Shown piece by piece: positions 33,475 to 41,970 of a stretch of DNA of 64,000 nt (position 1 is the first letter of the stretch; each line of letters starts with the position of its first letter). The stretch spans positions 37,836 through 101,835 of the forward strand of contig DATDPS010000056.1 of assembly GCA_035292625.1 (NCBI GenBank). Reading direction: 5' to 3'. The notes beneath the pieces are model-generated. The model saw nothing but the letters and a program-made list of their open reading frames with translations. It had not been told where the DNA came from and ran no database searches. The translations under genes were made by a program, and so were the position numbers. This stretch comes from SHZL01 sp035292625 (GTDB lineage: Bacteria; Pseudomonadota; Gammaproteobacteria; Xanthomonadales; SZUA-36).

Positions 33475-34239
33475 TCAGTCGGCTTTACGAAGTTCCAGGA
33501 TGACCGTATTCGCCATCAGCCAGAACAGGATGACCAGGCCGAAATACACGACATCCCGTGCATCGAGCACGCCCTTGGAAATCGCCGCGAAACGGGTCAG
33601 GAAACTGAAATTGGCCACCAGGTCGAGCAGGCCCTGCGGCGCCCAGGCGCTGAACAGGCTCATGACCATGGGCAAGCCGCTCAGCAGGAAACCGAAGCAC
33701 ACCACCACGCTGAGTATGAAAGCCACCACCTGGTTGCGCGTCAGGGCGGACATGCAGGAACCAATGGCCAGGAAACCTCCAGCCATCAACCAGCTGCCGA
33801 TGTAGCCGGTGAGGATGACGCCGTTATCCGGATTGCCCAGGTAATTCACCGTCAACCAGGTGGGAAAAGTCAGCGCCAGGGCAATTCCGATGAACAACCA
33901 CGCTGCCAGGAACTTGCCCAGGATGGCCTGCCAGGTGGTCAATGGCAGCGTCAGCAGCAACTCAATGGAACCGGAACGCCGTTCCTCAGCCCACAGGCGC
34001 ATCGAGAGCGCTGGCACGAGGAACAGGTAGAGCCAGGCGTGAAACTGGAAAAAAGGCGCCAGATCAGCCATTCCCCGCTCATAAAATGAACCGATGTAAA
34101 AGGTGAATACGCCGGACATCACCAGGAAGATGACAATGAAAACCCATGCCACGGGCGTGGCGAAATAACCGGCGAGTTCACGGCGCGCCACGTTGAGTGC
34201 CGCGCTGCCAGCCGATATTTGTTTTACTGATGAGTTCAT
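33475..34239 (-). CDS. ABC-2 type permease (GldF-like)
   Basis: 254 residues from ATG 34239, sharing one base with the stop of the ATPase gene (TGATG). Six hydrophobic segments: ATPVAWVFIVIFLVMSGVF, WLYLFLVPALSMRLWAEE, FLAAWLFIGIALALTFPTW, LMAGGFLAIGSCMSALT, VVAFILSVVVCFGFLL and VVYFGLVILFWLMANTVI. RLWAEERRSGSIELLLTLPL between helices 2 and 3 is the ABC-2 coupling motif. Forms the membrane part of the Gld-like module. Confidence 0.88.
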   Translation of the reverse strand: MNSSVKQISAGSAALNVARRELAGYFATPVAWVFIVIFLVMSGVFTFYIGSFYERGMADLAPFFQFHAWLYLFLVPALSMRLWAEERRSGSIELLLTLPLTTWQAILGKFLAAWLFIGIALALTFPTWLTVNYLGNPDNGVILTGYIGSWLMAGGFLAIGSCMSALTRNQVVAFILSVVVCFGFLLSGLPMVMSLFSAWAPQGLLDLVANFSFLTRFAAISKGVLDARDVVYFGLVILFWLMANTVILELRKAD

Positions 34240-35171
34240 CACTGCCCCTCCCCGCTGGTGACCTGGCGGAATACCTCGTCCAGCCTGCCGGCCTCGAAAC
34301 GCAGCTCGTGCACCTCCCATCGATGTTGGCGGATGCAGTCGGAAATTTCTTCGAACAAGGCCGCGCCTGCGAGCGGGAATACGGTCAATTCACCATCCCG
34401 GATTTCGACCTTGCGGGCCTGTGGCAACTCGCTCAACACGCTGGCCGCGCGTTCCGGCTGGTCAACCACCAGGGTGACCGCATTATGGTATTTGGACCGG
34501 CGCAGCAAACCCCGCGGTGAATCATCCACCAGCAAACGGCCATCCGCGATGATCATGGCCCGGTTGCACAGCGCATGCACCTCCTCGAGCACGTGGGTGG
34601 ATATGACGATGATCTTGTCGGCGGACATCTCGCGGATCAGGCCGCGCACTTCATGTTTCTGATTGGGGTCCAGGCCATCGGTGGGCTCATCCAGGATCAG
34701 CACCGCCGGGTCGTGAAGAATGGCCTGGGCCAGTCCAACCCGGCGCTTGAACCCTTTGGAAAGAGTTTCAATGGTTTGCCCGGAAACATGCTCCAGGTTG
34801 AGACGTTCCATGGCGGAGCCCGCCGCTTTGACGACTTCGCCACTGCTGAATCCCCTGGCCCTAGCAATGAATTGCAGGAATTGGCGAACCGTCATTTCAC
34901 CGTAGGCGGGGGCGCCCTCGGGCAGGTAGCCCATGCAACGCCTGGCAGCCAGGGAGTCGGTAACGATATCGTGTCCATTTATCAAGGCCGTGCCAGATGT
35001 TGGCGCCAGGAAGCCGGTCAACATTTTCATGGTCGTGGACTTGCCTGCGCCGTTGGGTCCGAGAAAACCCAGCACTTCGCCCGCTTCGATCCTGAAATCC
35101 AGGTCCCTGACTGCTACCAGTTTGCCGTAGCGCCTGGTCAATGCCCGTGCTTCGATCCTGACTTCACTCAT
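34239..35171 (-). CDS. ABC transporter ATP-binding protein (GldA-like)
   Basis: 310 residues. Walker A GPNGAGKST at about 39-47, Q-loop region MGYLPEGAPAYGEMTV, signature LSKGFKRRVGLAQAI (variant of LSGGQ, common in GldA/CcmA types), Walker B AVLILDEPTDGLDP, switch His in VISTHVLEEV. A C-terminal domain of about 90 residues follows, as in GldA-type ATPases. First gene of the run ATPase-permease-GldG-DUF4340-DUF423-AlkA-SecB-like; overlaps show the first four are translated together. Confidence 0.92.
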   Translation of the reverse strand: MSEVRIEARALTRRYGKLVAVRDLDFRIEAGEVLGFLGPNGAGKSTTMKMLTGFLAPTSGTALINGHDIVTDSLAARRCMGYLPEGAPAYGEMTVRQFLQFIARARGFSSGEVVKAAGSAMERLNLEHVSGQTIETLSKGFKRRVGLAQAILHDPAVLILDEPTDGLDPNQKHEVRGLIREMSADKIIVISTHVLEEVHALCNRAMIIADGRLLVDDSPRGLLRRSKYHNAVTLVVDQPERAASVLSELPQARKVEIRDGELTVFPLAGAALFEEISDCIRQHRWEVHELRFEAGRLDEVFRQVTSGEGQ

Positions 35172-35422
35172 GTGCTCTTACCTGTACGGTTGTTATGAAG
35201 AAAGCTGTTGATCCGCCTTTCCCTGACCACGAACCAGAGCTCGAATTTCAGGCCGGGGGGATTATATTTCAAGGTGGATCGCGAAGGGCAGAGGATTCCC
35301 GGTCCACATTGTAACCTTGTCCGGGCAGGCCGTGGGGTCCCGGCAAACTATGACTTCTGCCACTGTCGCCAGGCACATTCCAGGTTCAGGCTTGCATGCA
35401 CTGTTGAAAAGAGGAATTCCCG

Positions 35423-35662
35423 ATGAGCATGTGGACCGCCATCGTCATTATCGCCGTTGCGGCCATTATTGCGGAAGCCTATCGCCACCGCAGCAAGGAC
35501 AAGTTGTCAAAAGCGGATCAACAGGCAATAGCCGCCATCAACCGGCGGCTGGATTCGGTCGAGTCGGACCTGCGCCAGAGGGTAGAAACTCTTGAGCGCA
35601 TTGTGACCGACCGCAAGGAAGACCTCAGGCGGCAGTTCGACCACCTGGATAAAGCGGGATAG
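35423..35662 (+). CDS. Small single-helix membrane protein, PspB-like
   Basis: 79 residues: one N-terminal helix (MSMWTAIVIIAVAAIIAEAY), a basic spacer, then a coiled coil (about 30-75) with RRLDSVESDLRQRVETLERI. The layout recalls PspB of the phage-shock system (helix, then ...RIQALESIL), but pspA and pspC are not adjacent, so the likeness may be general. An AGAGG-type site precedes the ATG by about 9 nt. It is convergent with the DesR-like gene. Confidence 0.65.
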   Translation: MSMWTAIVIIAVAAIIAEAYRHRSKDKLSKADQQAIAAINRRLDSVESDLRQRVETLERIVTDRKEDLRRQFDHLDKAG

Positions 35663-35675
35663 GGGGCAAGGGGCT

Positions 35676-36317
35676 TCAGATTTGTCCCAGCTCGAAAGCT
35701 TTCAATACCGCCCGGGTGCGATCGCGAACGCCCATTTTGGAGAGAATATTTGACACGTGGTTCTTGATGGTGCCTTCGGCCACGCCCAGCGAATTGGCGA
35801 TTTCCTTGTTGCTGTAACCGCCGGCCATCAGGCGCAGTATTTCGGTCTCCCTTTCCGTGAGCGGATCCGGACGGTCCAGGCTGTAAAAATCAGTCTTGAG
35901 ATTTTCCAGGCCCTTGAGCAAGCGCTGCGTGACGGCCGGTTTAACGATGGATCCGCCTTGAGCAACGGTCTTGATGGCGTTGACCAGCTCGTCCAGTGAC
36001 ACGTCCTTCAGCAAGTATCCGCGCGCACCTGCCTTTATGCCGGCGAGCACCAGTTCATCGTCGTCGAAGGTTGTCAGGATGATGGTTGGAGGCAAGGTTC
36101 CCGCGGCAGAAAGAGCCAACAAAACTTCCAGGCCCGACATTTCCGGCATGCGCATATCCAGCAATACCACGTCCGGCCTGACTTCGGGAATGGTGCGCAC
36201 GGCTTCGCCGCCATCGGCGGCTTCAGCAACAACTTCGATCTCCGCTGATAGTTCGAGCAGGCTGCGAACGCCTTTTCGCACCAGATTCTGGTCATCGACC
36301 AACATCACCTTGATCAT
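35676..36317 (-). CDS. NarL/DesR-type response regulator
   Basis: 213 residues. Receiver with DDQ acidic pocket, phosphoacceptor Asp in VVLLDMRMPEMSG (about 54), Thr in IILTTFDDD and Lys in GYLLKDVS; then a LuxR-type helix-turn-helix LTERETEILRLMAGGYSNKE with GTIKNHVSNILSKMG. Close to DesR/LiaR regulators. ATG 36317 overlaps the kinase stop (ATGA), confirming the pair. Targets are unknown; such pairs often control nearby ABC-2 exporters, and one lies just upstream on the same strand. Confidence 0.92.
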   Translation of the reverse strand: MIKVMLVDDQNLVRKGVRSLLELSAEIEVVAEAADGGEAVRTIPEVRPDVVLLDMRMPEMSGLEVLLALSAAGTLPPTIILTTFDDDELVLAGIKAGARGYLLKDVSLDELVNAIKTVAQGGSIVKPAVTQRLLKGLENLKTDFYSLDRPDPLTERETEILRLMAGGYSNKEIANSLGVAEGTIKNHVSNILSKMGVRDRTRAVLKAFELGQI

Positions 36318-37483
36318 GTCACTGCCTCCAGCGGCACCCAGGCATGCAGGGAAAATCCCGCGCCCGGGCTGGATTCTACCGCAAGTTCCCCACCCAGTTG
36401 TCGCAAGCGTTCGGCCATGCCGTTGAGGCCGTTACCCGCCACGACCTTGTCCACACCGCGCCCATCGTCGCGGGCGGTCATGGCAACGCCGTTTTCGTCC
36501 AGCAACAGGCGGATCCAGAGATTGCGCGCCTGGGCGTGCCGCACGCTGTTGGTGATCATTTCCTGCGCGCAACGCAGCAGGATCTGCGCCCGTAAAGGAT
36601 CTGTCATGGCCAATTCCTGGGGCAGGTCAAGGTGAATGAGCGGCTCCGGCACGCCTTCCACCAGGGTGCGCAGGGCGGCCGCCAGGTCCACCTTGTCGTC
36701 GTCGCGCATGTCACTGACCACTTCGCGCACATCGGCCAGCAACAACCTGGCCAGCGAATGGGCCTGTTGCACATGCTCCAGCGCCTTTCCCTGCACCAGG
36801 TGCGTTACCACTTCCAGGTTCAGTGTCAATGCGGTGAGGTGATGACCCACCAGGTCGTGCAGCTCGCGTGCTATGCGCACCCGTTCGGCAATCCGTGTAT
36901 TTTCAGCCAACAGGGCCTGGGTGGCTCGCAGCTCGGAATTTACCTTGCGCAATTCATCCCGTGCCGCATGCTGGCGCAGCGCCACGACTGAACTCATGAA
37001 GGCAAACAGCGAGATTCCAAGGAACAATCCCGCGGTCAATGCCGCATCGGCAAACCGGACGCCGGGAATGGTGCTGATGGTCAGTGCCAGCAAGACATTC
37101 TGGCCTAGTAGCCAGCCCATTGCCGGAGCCATCGAGAGCATCCATGGAAGCAGGCCGGCAATGATGAGCAGCAGTATGCCGCCGAGACCTGACCGCGCCA
37201 TCACGCTCACACCCAGCGCGCAGAATGTCAGTACCAGGACGATCAGCAGGCGATGCCAGAGTGGCGAACGAATGGGCAGTTCGCGCACCTGGTTCCAGTA
37301 GGTGAGGCCAAAAATCAGGTGCAACACCCACCACCCGACGTAGTGTTCCCGGTCAAGCGGCGTGGCGGAGATGAATGGCATCAGCAAGAGGGGCACGGAT
37401 GCGCAGATCCAGGTAAACAGACCCGCGTAGCGCAGCAGCTCCATGGGCTTGAATTGACTGGTCAGGAAAGTCGTTCTGCGCAT
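36314..37483 (-). CDS. DesK/LiaS-type histidine kinase
   Basis: 389 residues from ATG 37483 (MRRTTFLTSQF); a TTG-led extension of 12 codons is less likely. About six membrane helices fill residues 15-170 with very short loops, so the signal is probably sensed in the membrane (as DesK senses lipid order). A coiled coil (about 175-210) leads to the HisKA_3 box ERVRIARELHDLVGHHLTAL and a HATPase with RDDGRGVD and GNGLNGMAERLRQLGG. Translationally coupled to the regulator gene downstream. Confidence 0.9.
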   Translation of the reverse strand: MRRTTFLTSQFKPMELLRYAGLFTWICASVPLLLMPFISATPLDREHYVGWWVLHLIFGLTYWNQVRELPIRSPLWHRLLIVLVLTFCALGVSVMARSGLGGILLLIIAGLLPWMLSMAPAMGWLLGQNVLLALTISTIPGVRFADAALTAGLFLGISLFAFMSSVVALRQHAARDELRKVNSELRATQALLAENTRIAERVRIARELHDLVGHHLTALTLNLEVVTHLVQGKALEHVQQAHSLARLLLADVREVVSDMRDDDKVDLAAALRTLVEGVPEPLIHLDLPQELAMTDPLRAQILLRCAQEMITNSVRHAQARNLWIRLLLDENGVAMTARDDGRGVDKVVAGNGLNGMAERLRQLGGELAVESSPGAGFSLHAWVPLEAVT

Positions 37484-37581
37484 TGCTTGAAGAACCCAGC
37501 CCTTGCCGTATGTGATCAAGTGAGTATATTAGGGAACCTCTTCCATGGACACCAAGGCAGGTTATCTATTTGGTTGGATCC

Positions 37582-38088
37582 ATGCCCCCCGCCGCAAGCA
37601 ATGTGTTACGCCTGGCGGCGTATGATCACGAGCTGATTGCCTGCCTGCTTGCCAGATTTGGCATGGCGCTGGAGCTTGCCCCGGATGGCCTTCCCATCGA
37701 AGGGTCTTTCTGGGGTGACGAGGAAGCAGGACTGCTGGGCAACCGACTGCTGGCCCGGGGCGACACACCACTGCATTCAATCCTGCATGAAACCTGCCAT
37801 TACGTTTGCATGGACGCCACACGCCGCGCCGACCTGGATACCGATGCCAGCGGCGACTACGATGAGGAAAATGCAGTCTGTTACCTGCAAGTCCTGCTGG
37901 CCACAAGCCTGCCCGGTATTGGCCCGGAAGGCATGTTCCGCGATATGGACGCCTGGGGCTACAGCTTCCGGCTTGGCAGCGCGAAGCAATGGTTTGAGCA
38001 GGATGCGCAGGACGCCCGGCAGTGGCTGGTGCAGCATGAACTGATCACGCCATCGGGCGCTCCAACTTACCGCTTGAGAGAAAAATGA
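37582..38088 (+). CDS. Conserved hypothetical with HExxH motif
   Basis: 168 residues from ATG 37582. HSILHETCHYVCM carries an HExxH zinc-site motif at 69-73, followed by DYDEENAVCYLQVLLA, where Glu could be a third ligand or a structural acid. The rest is Trp/Asp-rich without further family marks, no signal peptide and no membrane helix. I think of a small cytoplasmic metalloprotease-like protein but see no characterised relative. Its TGA overlaps the next gene's ATG (ATGA), so it is coexpressed with a RimJ-like acetyltransferase. Confidence 0.75.
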   Translation: MPPAASNVLRLAAYDHELIACLLARFGMALELAPDGLPIEGSFWGDEEAGLLGNRLLARGDTPLHSILHETCHYVCMDATRRADLDTDASGDYDEENAVCYLQVLLATSLPGIGPEGMFRDMDAWGYSFRLGSAKQWFEQDAQDARQWLVQHELITPSGAPTYRLREK

Positions 38089-38660
38089 AAAAAACCTACC
38101 TGGTACCCGTGCTGGAGTCATCCCGCTTACGCTTGCGCCCCCTTTCGCTGGAAGACGCGCCGGCTGTGTTCGAGATCCATTCCGACCCGGAAACCCTCAA
38201 GTACTGGGGGCACGGCCGCATGGCCACCGAAGCGGAAGCCGCAAACCTGATCCGCGGCAACCTCGAGTGGGTGGAATCGGGCATGAGCATTTACTGGGCG
38301 ATGGAATTTCTCAGCCGGCCAGGGCTGATCGGCACCTGCACCCTGTTCAAAATGGACGAGCAGAATCGTCGTGCCGAGGTGGGATATATCCTGAATCGGA
38401 CGTTTTGGGGCCAGGGTCTCATGAGCGAAGCGTTGTCAACCATGATCGATTACGCTTTCCAGACGCTGGAACTGCACCGCCTCGAAGCCGACACTGACCC
38501 GAAAAATTCGGTCAGCCTGGCATTGCTGAAGAAATTCGGTTTCAAACACGAAGGTTACTTCCGCGAACGCTGGTGGGTGCACGGCCAGTGGCTGGACAGC
38601 GACATGCTCGGGCTGTTGCGCTCGGAATACCCTCCAAACCCGGAAAGTCCTCAAGGTTAG
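38085..38660 (+). CDS. RimJ/RimL-type GNAT N-acetyltransferase
   Basis: 191 residues. SSRLRLRPLSLEDAPAVFEI is the typical start; RAEVGYILNRTFWGQGLMSE contains the acetyl-CoA loop (here FWGQGLMSEA), and HRLEADTDPKNSVSLALLKK followed by FGFKHEGYFRE is the conserved C-terminal part of ribosomal-protein-type acetyltransferases. The substrate cannot be told from sequence. Coupled to the HExxH gene by ATGA; its end overlaps the convergent FHA gene by 4 bp. Confidence 0.9.
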   Translation: MKKTYLVPVLESSRLRLRPLSLEDAPAVFEIHSDPETLKYWGHGRMATEAEAANLIRGNLEWVESGMSIYWAMEFLSRPGLIGTCTLFKMDEQNRRAEVGYILNRTFWGQGLMSEALSTMIDYAFQTLELHRLEADTDPKNSVSLALLKKFGFKHEGYFRERWWVHGQWLDSDMLGLLRSEYPPNPESPQG

Positions 38661-39079
38661 AGCGGGATCCAACCCCGTTGCCAGGCCAGGATGGCGGCAG
38701 CCAGAAGCAACAGCACCAGCAGCCAGGGCAGGTAACTGCGTTTTTGCTTCACTGCGGCCCCGGTGAGTACTTTTTTTGGCCTTAGGCCGGGCGCCTGCAG
38801 CACCCAGCGGCAACTGCCGATGCGGATCTCGTCACCGCTGGACAAGCTGGATTGCGCCACGAGCTTGCCGTTAACCCGTGTTTCAAAGGAGCTGTCGAGC
38901 TGCTTGAGCCGTAGGCCCCCTTGTTCATCCAGGATGATTTCAATATGCCGCGGCGCCACGTTCTCATCGTCGATGACCAGATCGCAGCTTGCCGACCTGC
39001 CGACGACAGTCCGCTCTTCCAGTCCGAAACACTGGTTCACCACTTTCCCGGAGGCGCCTTTCAGGCAATAAGTGTTCAT
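38657..39079 (-). CDS. FHA-domain protein with C-terminal membrane anchor
   Basis: 140 residues. Forkhead-associated domain at about 20-95 with the phosphothreonine-binding signature VVGRSASCDLVIDDENVAPR (GR, S, H follow) and VNGKLV. A basic linker leads to one helix at about 117-133 (LPWLLVLLLLAAAILAW). FHA domains bind phosphothreonine peptides, yet no Ser/Thr kinase or phosphatase gene is in the window. It lies 41 bp downstream of ispF on the same strand. Confidence 0.85.
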   Translation of the reverse strand: MNTYCLKGASGKVVNQCFGLEERTVVGRSASCDLVIDDENVAPRHIEIILDEQGGLRLKQLDSSFETRVNGKLVAQSSLSSGDEIRIGSCRWVLQAPGLRPKKVLTGAAVKQKRSYLPWLLVLLLLAAAILAWQRGWIPL

Positions 39080-39119
39080 TTTGCTTGTCGCGGAATCGAC
39101 ATAATGGCCAGGCCGGGTT

Positions 39120-39602
39120 TCAGGCTTGCTGGATCATGGCCACGGCCATTGCGGCTATGCCTTCCTGTCGCCCGCAAAATCCGAGCTGTTCGGTGGTGGT
39201 TGCCTTGACGGAGACAGCATCGACACCGATCGACAAAACCCTCGAGATGGCCCGGCGCATGGCGTCGGCGTGCGGCGCCACGCGGGGGGCTTCGCAGGCC
39301 ACCGTCAGGTCCACATTGCCTACCCACCAGCCGCGCTGCTGCAACATGGCATGGACACGCGCCAGCAGGTCAAGGCTGTCCGCACCCCGCCAGGCATCAT
39401 CGCCCGGCGGAAAGTGGTGGCCAATGTCGCCCAATGCGAGCGCACCAAGTAGTGCATCGCACAAAGCGTGCAGGGCAACATCGCCATCCGAATGGCCTGC
39501 CACGCCGTGATGATGTGGAATGCGCACCCCACCCAACATGATGTGGTCTCCTGGCGTGAATGCATGCACATCCAACCCCTGGCCAATCCGAATCTTCACC
39601 AA
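39120..39602 (-). CDS. ispF: 2-C-methyl-D-erythritol 2,4-cyclodiphosphate synthase
   Basis: Fifth enzyme of the MEP isoprenoid pathway. 160 residues; the frame opens TTG-GTG (39602/39599) after a GGGAGG site, so either may start it. IGQGLDVHAF (zinc ligands Asp and His), HSDGDVALHALCDALLGA, DIGHHFPPGDDAW and KATTTEQLGFCGRQEGIAA are the standard motifs. Eight bp after ispD. In E. coli truD follows; here an FHA gene does. Confidence 0.96.
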   Translation of the reverse strand: MVKIRIGQGLDVHAFTPGDHIMLGGVRIPHHHGVAGHSDGDVALHALCDALLGALALGDIGHHFPPGDDAWRGADSLDLLARVHAMLQQRGWWVGNVDLTVACEAPRVAPHADAMRRAISRVLSIGVDAVSVKATTTEQLGFCGRQEGIAAMAVAMIQQA

Positions 39603-39609
39603 AACCTCC

Positions 39610-40305
39610 CTATCTGCCTCGCTGCAGCAGGATAAACTCAGCCATCACCAGGTCTTGTGGCCCGGTGATCTTGATGTTGTGCGCGGAACCCGGCACCAGC
39701 AAGGGGTGGCTGCCTGCCAGTTCCATGGCTTCCGCTTCATCGGTAGGCACGGTGCCAGAACTGATCGCGGCTTGAATGTTGCTGAGCAGTGGATCGAGCC
39801 GGAACAACTGCGGCGTCTGCGCGGCCCACAGCCGGGAACGGTCCACCGTATTTTCGATACATCGTGACGCACCTTCCCGTTTCAGGGTGTCCGTGACCGG
39901 GTTGGCCAGAATGGCACCATCCCGGCACCCCGGCGCGTGTTTCAGCAATGCTTCCAGGTCCTCGCCGGGAAGGCACGGCCTGGCAGCGTCATGCACCAGC
40001 ACCCACTCGCATTCAGTATCCTGCTGGCGAATGTACAGCAGGCCATTGAGCACGGTCTGGGCGCGGCTGCTGCCACCCTGGACCGTTTTCACAGCCGGAT
40101 AATGCGAGCCGATCAGCTCAGGGTAGATTCCATCATCCGGCGCCAGGGCGACGGTGACAGCGATTACGGCAGGATGCCAGCGCACGGCATCGATGCTGTG
40201 AGCAATGACAGGTTTGCCCAGCAGGTGGGCATACTGCTTCAAAGTCGTGCCACCGAAGCGGACACTCAGTCCGGCGGCGGGAATCAGGGCATGTACGCGT
40301 AACAT
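39610..40305 (-). CDS. ispD: 2-C-methyl-D-erythritol 4-phosphate cytidylyltransferase
   Basis: Third enzyme of the MEP pathway, forming CDP-methylerythritol. 231 residues with IPAAGLSVRFGGTTLKQYAH (the nucleotide-binding loop, usually G-x-G-x-R), HDAARPCL, and the segment RSRLWAAQTPQLFR. In the loop GLSVRFGG the spacing is normal. ATG 40305. Part of ftsB-ispD-ispF as in E. coli. Confidence 0.95.
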   Translation of the reverse strand: MLRVHALIPAAGLSVRFGGTTLKQYAHLLGKPVIAHSIDAVRWHPAVIAVTVALAPDDGIYPELIGSHYPAVKTVQGGSSRAQTVLNGLLYIRQQDTECEWVLVHDAARPCLPGEDLEALLKHAPGCRDGAILANPVTDTLKREGASRCIENTVDRSRLWAAQTPQLFRLDPLLSNIQAAISSGTVPTDEAEAMELAGSHPLLVPGSAHNIKITGPQDLVMAEFILLQRGR

Positions 40306-40317
40306 GGGGTGTTGGAT

Positions 40318-40617
40318 CTACTCGTTCTCGTCAGGTTTTGCCGGGTTGCCGGGAACGACCTGGTAAAATTCCTCTTCCTCCTTGATCATGCCAAGCTCGC
40401 TGCGCGCCCGCTCCTCGATGGCTTCGTAGCCCTGCCTCAGGTCCTCCACCTCCGCTTCAAGTTCGCGGTTACGCTGTTCCAGTTGCTCGTTTTCCAGCGC
40501 TTGTTCTGCCACCCTTTGCTCCAGGCGCCGAGTATCCGTAAAGCCGCCTTCGCCCAACCACAGCTTGTATTGCAGCAGGACCAGCAACAACATCAGCACG
40601 GCCAGCAGGATACGCAT
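40318..40617 (-). CDS. ftsB: Cell division protein FtsB
   Basis: Bitopic divisome protein that complexes with FtsL and FtsQ and helps activate FtsWI. 99 residues: one helix at about 2-18 (ILLAVLMLLLVLLQYKLW), conserved LGEGG, then a leucine-zipper coiled coil (about 30-70) and the end ARSELGMIKEEEEFYQVV, diagnostic for FtsB. Lies 10 bp after eno and 12 bp before ispD. Confidence 0.94.
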   Translation of the reverse strand: MRILLAVLMLLLVLLQYKLWLGEGGFTDTRRLEQRVAEQALENEQLEQRNRELEAEVEDLRQGYEAIEERARSELGMIKEEEEFYQVVPGNPAKPDENE

Positions 40618-40626
40618 CGCCTCTGA

Positions 40627-41931
40627 CTACCCCCATCCCTCGATATTCTTGAACGCGCCGCGTCCGGCGTAGCGGCCGCGTTCACCCAGTGCTTCTTCGA
40701 TGCGCAGCAACTGATTGTACTTGGCCACGCGGTCAGAACGGCACAGGGAACCGGCTTTGATTTGTGTGGCCGACGTGGCCACGGCGAGATCGGCAATAGT
40801 GGTGTCTTCGGTCTCTCCTGAGCGGTGTGATATCACTGCGCTGTAGCCTGCGTCCGCAGCCATTTGGATGGCGTCCAGCGTTTCCGTCAGGGTGCCGATC
40901 TGGTTGAGCTTGATGAGGATGGAGTTGGCGATACCCCGGTCAATGCCCTGCTGGAATATCTTCGTGTTGGTCACGAACACATCATCCCCGACCAGCTGGC
41001 AGGACCGCCCCACAATGGCGCTCAGTTCCGCCCAGCCGTCCCAGTCATTTTCTGCCATGCCATCTTCAATGCTGATGATCGGATAGTCTGCCAACCAGCG
41101 CTCGAGGTAGGCGGCAAACCCGGAGGAATCAAAACTCCGCTTTTCGGAATCCAGGTAGTAGCGGCCATCCCGATAGAATTCAGATGCGGCAGCATCGAGC
41201 CCGAGAAACACCTGCTCCCCGATGCGGTAACCGGATTGATCGATGGCCTTGAGGATGACCTCGACGGCCGCTTCGTTGGACGGGAGGTCGGGGGCAAAGC
41301 CGCCTTCGTCGCCCACCGCGGTATTGAAACCCTGCTGGCGCAACAAGCCTTTCAATGCGTGGAAAATCTCAACGCCGCAGCGCAACGCCTCGGAAAAACT
41401 GGAAAAACCCACCGGCAGCACCATGAATTCCTGCATATCGACGTTGTTGTCGGCATGGACGCCCCCATTGATGATGTTCATCATGGGCACTGGCAGGCTC
41501 AGTCCACCCCTTGCTCCCTGGCTGGCTGCCAGCCGGGCCCAGAGCGGGCGGTTTTCATGGGCAGCCATGGCGTGGGCGGCTGCCAGCGATACGCCGAGCA
41601 GGGCATTGGCACCAAGATTGGCCTTGTTTTCGGTACCATCGAGCTCAATCAGGCGATGATCAAGTGCAGCCTGGTCAGCAGCATCTGTACCAACCAGGGA
41701 ATTTGCCAGGATGGTATTGACGTTACTCACCGCCCGCGCCACCCCCTTGCCCAGGTAGCGGCGCTTGTCACCATCGCGCAGTTCGATGGCTTCGCGCGAG
41801 CCGGTCGACGCGCCGGAAGGCACCGCGGTGCGGCCAAAGGCGCCGGACTGCAGCTGGATTTCGGCCTCCAGTGTCGGATTTCCGCGGGAATCAAGGATTT
41901 CCCGTGCGTGAAGGGACTTGATGCGGCTCAT
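40627..41931 (-). CDS. eno: Enolase
   Basis: Converts 2-phosphoglycerate to phosphoenolpyruvate and is part of the RNA degradosome in many gammaproteobacteria. 434 residues, standard. ARE.LDSRGNPTLEAEI at the start, the mobile loop GASTGSREAIELRDGDK, metal site ISIEDGMAENDW, and signature ILIKLNQIGTLTETLDAI plus SHRSGETEDTTIADLAVA with catalytic residues are intact. Located between kdsA and ftsB, the usual order in Pseudomonas. Confidence 0.98.
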   Translation of the reverse strand: MSRIKSLHAREILDSRGNPTLEAEIQLQSGAFGRTAVPSGASTGSREAIELRDGDKRRYLGKGVARAVSNVNTILANSLVGTDAADQAALDHRLIELDGTENKANLGANALLGVSLAAAHAMAAHENRPLWARLAASQGARGGLSLPVPMMNIINGGVHADNNVDMQEFMVLPVGFSSFSEALRCGVEIFHALKGLLRQQGFNTAVGDEGGFAPDLPSNEAAVEVILKAIDQSGYRIGEQVFLGLDAAASEFYRDGRYYLDSEKRSFDSSGFAAYLERWLADYPIISIEDGMAENDWDGWAELSAIVGRSCQLVGDDVFVTNTKIFQQGIDRGIANSILIKLNQIGTLTETLDAIQMAADAGYSAVISHRSGETEDTTIADLAVATSATQIKAGSLCRSDRVAKYNQLLRIEEALGERGRYAGRGAFKNIEGWG

Positions 41932-41970
41932 TTACTCTCCTGTATCGGGCTTGCAGCTGGCGCGCCAGCG

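Noticed and set aside
35190..35314. Possible 40-codon peptide (MKKAVDPPFPDHEPELEF...) upstream of the PspB-like gene
   Set aside because: Has no clear ribosome site, domain or neighbour link; could be chance in a 250-bp promoter gap.
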